Origin: an uncultured Oscillospiraceae bacterium
GTDB lineage: Bacteria > Bacillota > Clostridia > Oscillospirales > Acutalibacteraceae
DNA: 64,000 bases
Reading direction: 5' to 3'
Assembly: GCA_949297075.1 (NCBI GenBank)
Contig: CASFRX010000069.1
Coordinates: 1-64,000 of the forward strand
Positions 42,725 to 51,153 of the stretch are shown one piece after another. Both the position numbers and the translations under genes were made by a program. The notes beneath the pieces were generated by a model. That model searched no databases. It saw nothing but the letters and a program-made list of their open reading frames with translations, and was not told the origin of the DNA. Every line of letters begins with the position of its first letter. Within the stretch, counting starts at the first letter, position 1.

Positions 42725-45106
42725 ATGTATACAGATGAATTTATTCAGCTTCGCAAAGAGGCTATTAAAAAGAATTTCGGAAGAATGAACGATATGCAGC
42801 GCAAGGCAATATTCCGCACTCAGGGTGCCTTGCTTGTTCTTGCAGGCGCAGGCAGCGGCAAAACAACCGTGCTTGTCAACCGCATTGCAAATATTATTAA
42901 ATTCGGCTGCGCTTATTATTCGGATTATTTGGCAAGACCTGTTGACCAAGGCGATATTGACAGCATAAAAGCTTATCTTAACGGCGATGATTTTGCCTAT
43001 ACATATATTGAAGATTTAATGAGCGTTAACGCACCTCGCCCGTGGGAAATTCTTGCAATCACATTCACCAATAAAGCGGCGTCAGAGCTTAAGGAAAGGC
43101 TTGAAAATATGCTCGGTCCCGATGGCTCGGAAATTTGGGCAAGCACCTTCCATGCCGCTTGTGCAAGGATTTTGCGCCGTTACGGCGACAGACTCGGATT
43201 TTCAAATCACTTCACAATCTATGATACGGATGATTCCCGACGAGCTATGAAAGAGTGTCAGCGTGCGCTGAATATTGAGGACAGAGTTATAAACCACAAG
43301 GCGGCTCTTGCGGAAATAAGCCGAGCTAAGGACAGCCTTATAACTCCCGAAGAGTTTAAGAAAAACGCAGGCAGTGATTTCCGCTTGAAGAAAATCGCTG
43401 ACCTATACGAAATGTATCAGCAAAGTCTCAAGCGTGCAGACGCCATGGACTTTGACGATATTATCACAAATACGGTTTATCTTTTGGAAAGCGACCCTGA
43501 AGTGCTTGATTACTATCAAAGCCGTTTCAAATATATAATGGTTGATGAGTATCAGGATACTAACCACGCTCAGTACAGGCTTGTCAGCCTTCTTGCGGCT
43601 AAGCATAAAAACCTTTGCGTTGTGGGTGACGATGACCAGAGTATCTATAAATTCCGAGGTGCTACAATCGAGAATATTTTGAGCTTTGAACAGCAGTTTA
43701 AAGCCGAGGTTATCCGCCTTGAGCAGAATTACCGTTCTACCCAGAATATTTTGGATGCCGCAAACGCTGTTATTGCGAATAACCAACAGCGTAAGGGCAA
43801 AAATTTATGGACAGATAACGGCGAGGGCGGCAAAATTATTCTCAACACCTCTTATGATGAGCAGTCGGAAGCTCGGTATATTGCCGATACGGTGCTTGAC
43901 GGCGTTGCGGCAGGACAGAAATTCAGCGATTTTGCTGTGCTTTACAGAGCTAACGCACAGTCAAACGCAGTTGAAAACGCTTTCGTGCGTATGGGAGTGC
44001 CTTATTCGATTTTCGGCGGCCACAAGTTCTATGACCGTAAAGAAATCCGTGACGCTATCGCTTATTTGACTGTTATTAACAATACTTCCGATGATATCAG
44101 GCTCCGCCGTATTATTAATGAGCCCAAAAGAGGGATAGGCGATACCTCTGTTGCCAATGCGGCAGATATTGCAAATACTCTTGGTATCAGCCTCTTTGAG
44201 GTGGTTGCCAATGCGGCGGATTATCCTCAGCTGAGCCGTGCTGCTTCCAAAATGATGTCATTTGCTCATATGATTGAAGACTGTGCGGAAAAGCTCGAGG
44301 AGCTATCCCTCAAAGAAGCTTTTGATTACTGTATGCAGGAAAGCGGCTATAAAGACTCTTTGGCGCTCGATGAAAAAACTGCAACTGACCGCCTTGCCAA
44401 TATCAACGAGCTTGCAACCAACCTGCAGCACTATACCGAAGAGAACGAAGAGCCAACGCTCACAGGCTTTTTGGAAGAAGTTGCCCTTATGACAGACCTC
44501 GACAAAATGGATGAAACCGCCGACAGAGCTGTTATGATGACTCTGCATTCGGCAAAAGGTCTTGAATTTAACAATGTTTTTATTGTCGGTATGGAAGAGG
44601 GAGTTTTCCCCGGTATGCAGGCAGTTTACAATCCTGCCGAAATCGAGGAAGAACGCAGACTTGCATATGTGGGCATCACAAGAGCAAAAAAACAGCTCTA
44701 TCTGACCAAAGCAAAAACAAGGATGTTATACGGCTCAACTACTCACAACCGTGTTTCGCGCTTTGCAGATGAGATTCCTACCACACTTATCAAAGAAACA
44801 GGTGTTTCACAGAATCAGTCGCCTTTTGCTTCAATGGGTGGCGGCTATGGAAGCTTTGGCGGCGGCAAACCTTCCTCTTTCGGCAAACCGCTTGTCAAGA
44901 AGCCTGTTGCTTCCGCTGCGCCTAAAGCGCCTGCCGCACCTCTCGAAAACTACAGCGTGGGAGACAGTGTTTCCCATAACGCATTCGGCACGGGCGTGGT
45001 TCTCTCCGTAAAACCCATGGGCAACGATATGCTTTTGGAAATCGCTTTTGATAAGGCCGGCACTAAAAAGCTTATGGCTAAATTTGCAAAGCTTAAAAAG
45101 AATTAA
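42725..45106 (+). CDS. pcrA: ATP-dependent DNA helicase PcrA/UvrD
   Basis: A 793-residue superfamily 1A 3'-5' helicase for repair and plasmid replication. Motif I is AGAGSGKTTVL (about 43-53), motif Ia AITFTNKAA (about 110), motif II VDEYQDTNHAQY, motif III GDDDQSIYKFRGA, and motif VI YVGITRAKKQLYL. Between motifs I and Ia there are about 40 more residues than in Bacillus PcrA. The last 60 residues form the tudor-like RNA polymerase-binding domain (VSHNAFGTGVVLS) after a Gly/Pro/Ala linker. Confidence 0.94.
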   Translation: MYTDEFIQLRKEAIKKNFGRMNDMQRKAIFRTQGALLVLAGAGSGKTTVLVNRIANIIKFGCAYYSDYLARPVDQGDIDSIKAYLNGDDFAYTYIEDLMSVNAPRPWEILAITFTNKAASELKERLENMLGPDGSEIWASTFHAACARILRRYGDRLGFSNHFTIYDTDDSRRAMKECQRALNIEDRVINHKAALAEISRAKDSLITPEEFKKNAGSDFRLKKIADLYEMYQQSLKRADAMDFDDIITNTVYLLESDPEVLDYYQSRFKYIMVDEYQDTNHAQYRLVSLLAAKHKNLCVVGDDDQSIYKFRGATIENILSFEQQFKAEVIRLEQNYRSTQNILDAANAVIANNQQRKGKNLWTDNGEGGKIILNTSYDEQSEARYIADTVLDGVAAGQKFSDFAVLYRANAQSNAVENAFVRMGVPYSIFGGHKFYDRKEIRDAIAYLTVINNTSDDIRLRRIINEPKRGIGDTSVANAADIANTLGISLFEVVANAADYPQLSRAASKMMSFAHMIEDCAEKLEELSLKEAFDYCMQESGYKDSLALDEKTATDRLANINELATNLQHYTEENEEPTLTGFLEEVALMTDLDKMDETADRAVMMTLHSAKGLEFNNVFIVGMEEGVFPGMQAVYNPAEIEEERRLAYVGITRAKKQLYLTKAKTRMLYGSTTHNRVSRFADEIPTTLIKETGVSQNQSPFASMGGGYGSFGGGKPSSFGKPLVKKPVASAAPKAPAAPLENYSVGDSVSHNAFGTGVVLSVKPMGNDMLLEIAFDKAGTKKLMAKFAKLKKN

Positions 45107-45124
45107 CATAAAGGGGATATAATT

Positions 45125-46048
45125 ATGATTAAATCAATTCCTAACGGCGTTTATCCGACAATGCTGACTCCGTTTACAGCGGATAATAAAATTGATTACA
45201 ACGCAGTTGAACAGCTCATTGATTGGTACTGCAAAAAGGGTGTAGACGGCATTTTTGCAATTTGTCAGTCCAGTGAGATTTTCTTTCTCTCTTTTGAAGA
45301 AAGACTTGAGCTGCTCAAGTTTATCGTTGAACGCACACCTAAGAATGTTTCTATTGTGGCTTCGGGTCATACCGCTGACGATATAGGCACTCAGCTTGAG
45401 CAGGCAAAGCGTTTTGTAGATGTAGGTGTTGACGGTTATGTTTTTATTTCCAACCGCCTTGCCGCAAAAGACGAGGGAGACGATGTTTTTCTGCGTAATG
45501 TTGATGTTTTTATGAACGAAATCAGGGATACTGCCTTTGGCATTTACGAATGTCCCTATCCCTACAAGCGCTTGCTTACTCCCGAAACCTTGGGCGAGCT
45601 TGCACGCACGGGCAGATTCACTTTTCTTAAAGATACCTGCTGCAATCCGGACCAAATCAAAGCAAAGCTCGATGCAGTTAAGGGTACGAGTCTGAAGATA
45701 TATAATGCAAACTCTGCAACTCTTCTTGAATCCTTGCGTATGGGTTGTGCGGGCTTCTCCGGTGTTATGGCTAATTTCCATCCCGAGCTTTATTCATGGC
45801 TTTGCAAGAATTATGAAGCTGAGCCCGAAAAGGCAGAGCTTGTTCAGGCTGTTGTAGGCTTCTTCTCTGTTGTTGAGCGTCAGGTTTACCCCATCAATGC
45901 AAAATATTACCTCAACCTTGACGGCCTTGATATTGGCTATACGGCAAGAAGCAGAAATGTGGATGAGTTTACCGTAAGCTGTCGCCGTGAGATTGAGCAG
46001 ATGCACGCCGCAACCAAGGCAGTAAAGCAAATGCTCGGTATAGATTAA
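45125..46048 (+). CDS. Dihydrodipicolinate synthase/N-acetylneuraminate lyase family protein
   Basis: A 307-residue class I aldolase-fold TIM barrel. NGVYPTMLTPFTADNKID opens the family motif, YECPYPYKRLL holds the Tyr (about 139), and FTFLKDTCCNP the Schiff-base Lys (about 163). The usual GTTGE loop of DapA is replaced by ICQSSEIFFLS, so lysine biosynthesis is unlikely; a sialic acid or sugar-acid lyase is more probable. It follows pcrA by 18 bases and is closed by a bidirectional terminator. Confidence 0.82.
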   Translation: MIKSIPNGVYPTMLTPFTADNKIDYNAVEQLIDWYCKKGVDGIFAICQSSEIFFLSFEERLELLKFIVERTPKNVSIVASGHTADDIGTQLEQAKRFVDVGVDGYVFISNRLAAKDEGDDVFLRNVDVFMNEIRDTAFGIYECPYPYKRLLTPETLGELARTGRFTFLKDTCCNPDQIKAKLDAVKGTSLKIYNANSATLLESLRMGCAGFSGVMANFHPELYSWLCKNYEAEPEKAELVQAVVGFFSVVERQVYPINAKYYLNLDGLDIGYTARSRNVDEFTVSCRREIEQMHAATKAVKQMLGID

Positions 46049-46066
46049 TCAAAATTAGTTTGTAAA

Positions 46067-46107
46067 AAAAGCTTGAAGCAGGATTTGATCTCCTACTTCA
46101 AGCTTTT
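46067..46107. terminator. Bidirectional terminator between convergent genes
   Basis: AAAAGCTTGAAG (46067-46078) pairs with CTTCAAGCTTTT (46096-46107), continued by AGGA/TCCT inside and a 7-base loop. A- and T-rich sides allow it to act for both the lyase and the alpha-galactosidase genes. Confidence 0.85.
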
Positions 46108-46123
46108 GTATTTTTATGGAGTT

Positions 46124-47398
46124 TTATTCTCTGAACAGCTTTGCGCCGTGTGCGGGAATTTGGCAAATCAGCTTTCCGTCAGCTGCTTCAGCTTCCTCTT
46201 TAGTCCAAAGCTCGGTTGTGTTTTTTCCCTCAAGGCAAAGCTTTTCTAAGCTTTCGCATAGCTTGATTTCGTAGCTTCCGACATTAAACACTGCCGTATA
46301 GCGGTGCTTTTTGCTTTCTGCCGTCCAGCAGATTATATTGCTGTTTTCAAACTGCTTTCGGCTTGCCGTTGCTGTCTGATTGAGCTCGATAACATCTTTG
46401 TTTGTGAAAAGCTTAAGGGTTTCTTCGTCGCAATCCGGTAAGTGACAGCCTAAAATCAAGGGTGAACGGAAGATTGACCAAAGAGTCATAAGGGTAATTT
46501 GCTCATCGTGGGTGAAGTTCGTGAGCCGCTTGCCGTTTTGGCTGTGATGGTCAAGAGTGCCAATGGGTATCATATCGCAGTCAGGCCATGTGCCGGGCTT
46601 AACATAGGGCTGCCAGCTTTCGCAGCGCTTAAACATAGCGTAAAGCTTGTCCCAATCGTCCCAAAAATCGCCTGTCATGCGCCACATATTTGCGTGCTCG
46701 CTCAAATGATCTGCCTTTTCGATAGGCGCAGGGCCGGGGGATAGGCTGAGAACAATATTTCTGCCGCATTTGTCAATAGCCTTGCGAAGCATTTCAATTT
46801 CTTTTTCTGCGGAATACGGATCATGAGGCTTAAATTCAGTGTTGGCTATATCGTCACATTTAATGAAATCAACGTCCCATGATGCGTAAAGCTCAATTAT
46901 TGAATCGTAGTATTCCTGCGCACCGTGAGCATTGCAGTTGATGCCGTACATATCGGTGTTCCATAAGCAAAGGGAAAAGCTCTGTGCTATGTCTCGTGCC
47001 GTTACGCCTTGCGTTACGGTGGGAGTGTTGCGGTGTACAGCCTGCCTCGGTATGCCTCTCATAATATGTATGCCGAATTTCAGCCCCATAGCGTGAATTT
47101 TGTCGGCAATGGGCCTGAAGCCTTTTCCTCCGGCAGAGGAGGGGAAGCGGTTAACCGCAGGAATCAGACGGGAGTATTCATCCATATTAAGCTCTGCAAA
47201 GTTTTTATAGTATAAGCCCCTTGCTGTGGGTTGATACCACTGAATATCGCAAACGACATATTGCCAGCCGTATTCTTTTAAATTTTCAGCCATGAACTGA
47301 GCATTTGCAAGAAGTGTTTCTTCGTCAATGCTTGTGCCGAAGCAGTCCCAGCTGTTCCAACCCATAGGGGGCGTTAATGCCCAATCTTTAAAACTCAT
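46124..47398 (-). CDS. GH27 alpha-galactosidase
   Basis: A 424-residue glycoside hydrolase family 27 enzyme. TPPMGWNSWDCFG at the N-terminus, the nucleophile Asp in DVDFIKCDDIAN, and the acid/base region PGTWPDCDMIPIG are visible; a beta-sandwich C-terminal domain follows. No signal peptide, so it would act inside the cell on imported alpha-galactosides. ATG 47398 has GGAGG upstream; the ATG at 47437 is in frame but lacks this. The divergent neighbour is spoIIGA. Confidence 0.9.
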   Translation of the reverse strand: MSFKDWALTPPMGWNSWDCFGTSIDEETLLANAQFMAENLKEYGWQYVVCDIQWYQPTARGLYYKNFAELNMDEYSRLIPAVNRFPSSAGGKGFRPIADKIHAMGLKFGIHIMRGIPRQAVHRNTPTVTQGVTARDIAQSFSLCLWNTDMYGINCNAHGAQEYYDSIIELYASWDVDFIKCDDIANTEFKPHDPYSAEKEIEMLRKAIDKCGRNIVLSLSPGPAPIEKADHLSEHANMWRMTGDFWDDWDKLYAMFKRCESWQPYVKPGTWPDCDMIPIGTLDHHSQNGKRLTNFTHDEQITLMTLWSIFRSPLILGCHLPDCDEETLKLFTNKDVIELNQTATASRKQFENSNIICWTAESKKHRYTAVFNVGSYEIKLCESLEKLCLEGKNTTELWTKEEAEAADGKLICQIPAHGAKLFRE

Positions 47399-47469
47399 CA
47401 GCTTTACCTCCTGCCTGTCATGAGAGAATATTAACATAATATAAAATTTATTGCAATAAAAATAAATTT

Positions 47470-47530
47470 GGTTTTCCTAACGCCGACACCACATAAAGAA
47501 ATACTGCCTTATGTGGTGTCGGCGAAAACC
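47470..47530. repeat. Palindromic repeat, complete copy
   Basis: CGCCGACACCACATAA (47481-47496) and TTATGTGGTGTCGGCG (47509-47524) are a perfect 16-bp inverted repeat with a 12-base loop. Outside, GGTTTT (47470-47475) can pair with AAAACC (47525-47530) across a 5-base bulge. The loop and right arm recur at the window start. It lies between the divergent alpha-galactosidase and spoIIGA genes, so it is no ordinary terminator. Confidence 0.85.
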
Positions 47531-47588
47531 GACGCATTTTTTAACCCTTTAGTTATAAAATTATACTCGACATCTCAAGCTCAAGGCG

Positions 47589-48623
47589 GTGAGAAAAATC
47601 AAACAAGTTATTTATGTGGATGTTCTGTTTTGCCTTAATATGATAATCAGCTTCTTTTTAATATCAATGTCTAAAAAGTTATGCGGAGTGCAGGCGAAAA
47701 CCTTTCGTGTGCTGTTGGGCTCGGCAATGGGCGGTGTGTATTCACTGTCAATCTTTTTGCCTGAGCTTAATTCTTTTTTGAGTTTTTCTTTGCGTGTTGT
47801 GTTTTTAGGCTTAGTGACACTAATTGTGTTTGGCTTCGGATATATTAAGCGATTTATTCGCCAATTTGCTGTGCTCAGCGCAGTCAGCTTTCTTTTTGCA
47901 GGGCTGCTTATGGGTGTTTGGCTTTTGTTTAAGCCTCATGGCTTGTTAATCAAAAACGGCTCATTTTATTTTGATGTGAGCTTTTTAACTCTTGTTCTTT
48001 CGGCGGCGGCTCTTTATGCGGCTGTTTGGCTGTTTAACCGCATAGCTCAAAGGCGCAGCAGCGAAGCGGCTTATTGCCGTGCGGAAATAACCTTTGGCGA
48101 AAAGCTTGTCAGCGTAAACGGTGTAGTTGATACAGGCAACACCTTGACCGACAGCTTTACCGGAAAAAAGGTGAGCGTTATTGATTTTTCAACAGCATTG
48201 AGGCTTTTACCGCCAAGCGCGGCCTCTTGCATACTATCGGGTGAGCTTGAAAAATTGCCTAAATATATGCACTTAACTGTTTTAAATACAGTCAGCGGAG
48301 AGAGTCTCCTGCCTGTCTTTAATGCGGATTTGTTGAAAGTAAAAACCCATGATACTGCGTTTGATTTTGAAAATGCCGCAGTTGCCGTAAGCCTTCAGGA
48401 GAATTTTTCAAAAAACGCTTCAATACTAATCAATGCCGACTTAATAACTGAAAATATAGGGGGAGAAGAATATGCTAAAAAGAATAATTCAAAGGGTAAA
48501 AGAATGGCTGAGAGCAAGGAAAAGCAGAGAAGTACATTACATAAACGGTCCGCAGACTCTGCCTGCTCCTTTGAACTCACAGCAAGAGACGGAAATAATG
48601 CGGAGAATAGAGCAAGGCGATGA
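47589..48623 (+). CDS. spoIIGA: Sigma-E processing peptidase SpoIIGA, extended C-terminus
   Basis: A membrane aspartyl protease that removes the pro-sequence of SigE after septation. Five hydrophobic segments fill about residues 5-155. The catalytic motif [12 protein letters not shown] is at about 177. Up to about residue 294 it matches the family; the last 50 residues (basic, with [18 protein letters not shown]) run out of frame through the start of sigE. That overlap of 152 bases is unusual. Start GTG with a weak AAGGCGG. A TGTCGAG-like Spo0A box (47566-47572, reverse strand) is a tentative match. Confidence 0.88.
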   Translation: MRKIKQVIYVDVLFCLNMIISFFLISMSKKLCGVQAKTFRVLLGSAMGGVYSLSIFLPELNSFLSFSLRVVFLGLVTLIVFGFGYIKRFIRQFAVLSAVSFLFAGLLMGVWLLFKPHGLLIKNGSFYFDVSFLTLVLSAAALYAAVWLFNRIAQRRSSEAAYCRAEITFGEKLVSVNGVVDTGNTLTDSFTGKKVSVIDFSTALRLLPPSAASCILSGELEKLPKYMHLTVLNTVSGESLLPVFNADLLKVKTHDTAFDFENAAVAVSLQENFSKNASILINADLITENIGGEEYAKKNNSKGKRMAESKEKQRSTLHKRSADSACSFELTARDGNNAENRARR

Positions 48624-49179
48624 GTCAGCTCGTGAGCCTTTGATTGTTCATAATCTGCGTTTAGTGGTTTATATAGCAAAAAAATTTGAAAATTCAGGGG
48701 TCAATATTGAAGATTTGATTTCAATAGGAACTATAGGACTTATAAAGGCAGTAAATACCTTTAGACCCGGACGCAATATTAAGCTTGCAACCTACGCTTC
48801 TCGCTGTATTGAAAATGAGATACTTATGCATCTGCGAAAAATAACAAATATCCGCACGGAGATATCCATTGATGAGCCGCTGAATGTGGATTGGGACGGC
48901 AATGATTTGCTTCTCTCCGATATTTTAGGCAGTGAGCCCGATGGAATTAATGATGATTTGGAGCATGAGGACGAGGCTAATATTTTGCTTCAAATTGTCG
49001 GCACTCTTTCGGAACGGGAACAGCAGATTATGCGTATGCGGTTTGGGCTTTGCGGCGAAAAGGAGCGCACCCAAAAAGAGGTTGCAGATATGCTCGGCAT
49101 TTCTCAAAGCTATATTTCTCGCCTTGAAAAGCGAATTTTAGAGCGAATAAAAACAGAAATGGAAACGGTATTGAAATAA
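48472..49179 (+). CDS. sigE: Sporulation sigma factor SigE precursor
   Basis: A 235-residue sigma-70 family protein that runs early mother-cell transcription. An amphipathic basic pro-sequence (residues 1 to about 22) precedes EVHYING, which matches the Bacillus cleavage region EVYYIGG. Region 2 has [14 protein letters not shown] and [14 protein letters not shown]; region 4 has the HTH in [26 protein letters not shown] lies 6 bases before the ATG, so this start inside spoIIGA is well supported. sigG, often next, is not here. Confidence 0.95.
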   Translation: MLKRIIQRVKEWLRARKSREVHYINGPQTLPAPLNSQQETEIMRRIEQGDESAREPLIVHNLRLVVYIAKKFENSGVNIEDLISIGTIGLIKAVNTFRPGRNIKLATYASRCIENEILMHLRKITNIRTEISIDEPLNVDWDGNDLLLSDILGSEPDGINDDLEHEDEANILLQIVGTLSEREQQIMRMRFGLCGEKERTQKEVADMLGISQSYISRLEKRILERIKTEMETVLK

Positions 49180-49246
49180 ACATAAAAGTGTAGTAATATC
49201 TAAAAGTAATTAAAACATAATCTTTTTTAAATCGAGGTGAAAACTT

Positions 49247-50410
49247 TTGAAAACAGCGGCAATAGTTGCGGAGTATAATCCCTTTCATAAAGGACACGAA
49301 TATCAGATAGCAGAAACCCGAAAAGCAGGAGCAACTCATGTTGTTGCCATAATGAGCGGCAATTTCGTCCAGCGAGGCGAGCCGGCTGTTTACGATAAGT
49401 TTTTGCGTGCAAAAGCGGCACTGGAGTGCGGTGCTGATTTGGTTGTTGAGCTTCCCTTGCCGTGGGCTATGAGCGGCGCTCAGAGCTTTGCAAGGGGCGC
49501 AGTCTCTATAGCTAAAGCTTTGGGCTGTGTTGATATGCTTTCTTTCGGCTGTGAAAGCGGCAATTTTGAGAAACTCAAAGAATTGGCGGAGACAATATAT
49601 TCAGCCGATTTTCAAAATAAAGTCAGTAATTTTGTAAAAGGGAAAGACAGCTTTGCTCAGGCTCGTCAAGCCGCAGCGGCAAGCCTTTGCGGCGAAGAAA
49701 CGGCAAGTCTTTTAAGCGAGCCTAATAATATATTGGCAGTGGAATATATTGCGGCGGCAAAGCTGTTTAAATGTCAGTTCGAGTTCAATGCTGTTGCCCG
49801 TATGGGGGATGGATACAATGCTTTTGCCCATAGCGGCAAGGGCTTTGCAAGCGCAACAGCAATAAGAGAACAGATAAAGAATAATAAGCTGGATTTGTCT
49901 CTTGTACCCGATTGCTTGAATGAGGTTTATACATCGGATTTTGCCGATATTTCAAGGCTTGACAGCGCTTTGCTCTACGCTCTGCGGCGGTTGACTGTCG
50001 ATGATATAAAAAATGCCCCCGATATATCGGAGGGATTGGAAAATTATATCTATTCGGCTATTCAGAAAGCAAAGACTGTTTCTCAGCTTTTCGATTTGCT
50101 TAAAACAAAAAGATATACCCATGCACGCTTACGCAGAATAATAATGAGCCTGTTTTTGGGGCTGATGGCAGAACATACAAAAGGTTTGCCGCCTTATATC
50201 CGTTTGCTTGCCTGCGGCGATAGGGGCAGAGAAATTTTATCCTGTGCCAAGCCTGCCTTGCCTGTTATCGGCAGAGCTTTGCAAGCTAAAAGCCTTGAAG
50301 GCAGAGGAAAAGAGATCTTTGAGCTTGAATGTAAAGCCGATGATATTTTTGCCCTTTGCTTTTCTCCTGCAAGAGAATGCGGTGAAAGCTTCAGGCAAAA
50401 ACTGAATTGA
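49247..50410 (+). CDS. tmcAL: tRNA(Met) cytidine acetate ligase
   Basis: A 387-residue nucleotidyltransferase of the YlbM type. AAIVAEYNPFHKGHEYQI contains the HxGH motif, and IMSGNFVQRGEPAVYDK and ELPLPWAMSGAQSFARG complete the N-terminal catalytic domain. The enzyme activates acetate with ATP and acetylates C34 of elongator tRNA-Met. Start is TTG with GAGG about 8 bases upstream. It follows sigE by 67 bases. Confidence 0.9.
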   Translation: MKTAAIVAEYNPFHKGHEYQIAETRKAGATHVVAIMSGNFVQRGEPAVYDKFLRAKAALECGADLVVELPLPWAMSGAQSFARGAVSIAKALGCVDMLSFGCESGNFEKLKELAETIYSADFQNKVSNFVKGKDSFAQARQAAAASLCGEETASLLSEPNNILAVEYIAAAKLFKCQFEFNAVARMGDGYNAFAHSGKGFASATAIREQIKNNKLDLSLVPDCLNEVYTSDFADISRLDSALLYALRRLTVDDIKNAPDISEGLENYIYSAIQKAKTVSQLFDLLKTKRYTHARLRRIIMSLFLGLMAEHTKGLPPYIRLLACGDRGREILSCAKPALPVIGRALQAKSLEGRGKEIFELECKADDIFALCFSPARECGESFRQKLN

Positions 50411-50424
50411 GAATAAAAAAATGT

Positions 50425-50456
50425 GCAGAGGCTGATTCGTCCGAATCAACCTCTGC
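50425..50456. terminator. Bidirectional terminator
   Basis: GCAGAGG (50425-50431) pairs with CCTCTGC (50450-50456) and TGATTCG (50433-50439) with CGAATCA (50442-50448), separated by one mismatch. An A-run upstream and a T-rich stretch downstream serve the convergent tmcAL and alarmone synthetase genes. Confidence 0.8.
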
Positions 50457-50463
50457 CGTTCTT

Positions 50464-51153
50464 TTAATCATTCATTATGCTTTTTCTCAAATTATCCATG
50501 CGCATATCAAGAGCCGCACTTTGTTCGGCGCAGTGAAATAATTCTTCCTGCATTTTTTCACTGAATTCAAAATCTTTTTTGTATCTCAGTTGGTGCTCAA
50601 GGCTTGCCCAAAAGTCCATGGCGAGAGTGCGAAGCTGAATTTCAACCTTCATCAGCCGCTTTTCGTGCGCTAAATAAATAGGCACGGCAACGATTAGGTG
50701 CAGACTGCGATATCCGTTCTTTTTCGGGTTTTCAATATAGTCTTTTTTTCGTATGAGCATTATATCGTCCTGCTTCAGGAGCGCATCTGCCAATCTGTAT
50801 ACATCCTCGGTGAAGGAGCAAACAATTCTTATTCCTGCAACATCGTTTATGTAGTTTTCAATGCTTTCAATATCAAAAGGCAAATCTTTGCGTTCCAGTT
50901 TTTCGGTAATGCTGGGCATGGATTTAATTCGTGTTTTGATGCTGCATATGGGGTTGCGGTCATATTTGAGAGAAAATTCTTCGTTTAAAACCTTGAATTT
51001 AGTTTCAATTTCCATCATTGCACAACGAAAATATGTCATCAGTCGCTTGACTTCTTCTGCTTTTTCTTTGACATATTCAAGAGTTTCGTTGTTGGCAGAG
51101 GCTATGAGCTTTTCTCGGATTAAAGCTTCTTCGCTTGCTCTTTCTGATTTCAT
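50464..51153 (-). CDS. Small alarmone synthetase (RelA/SpoT-domain protein)
   Basis: A 229-residue single-domain (p)ppGpp synthetase like YjbM/YwaC (RelQ/RelP). The synthetase fold is at about 65-195 with IENYINDVAGIRIVCSF, NPKKNGYRSLHLIV and MKVEIQLRTLAMDFWASLEH; no hydrolase HD domain or ACT/TGS regions. It makes pppGpp, ppGpp or pGpp in response to stress. The ATG overlaps the histidine kinase stop by 4 bases, so a two-component system and an alarmone enzyme share one transcript. Confidence 0.9.
   Translation of the reverse strand: MKSERASEEALIREKLIASANNETLEYVKEKAEEVKRLMTYFRCAMMEIETKFKVLNEEFSLKYDRNPICSIKTRIKSMPSITEKLERKDLPFDIESIENYINDVAGIRIVCSFTEDVYRLADALLKQDDIMLIRKKDYIENPKKNGYRSLHLIVAVPIYLAHEKRLMKVEIQLRTLAMDFWASLEHQLRYKKDFEFSEKMQEELFHCAEQSAALDMRMDNLRKSIMND

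Noticed and set aside
47566-47572. Spo0A box in front of spoIIGA
   Set aside because: One 6-of-7 match on the reverse strand is too weak to call; mentioned only within the gene entry.
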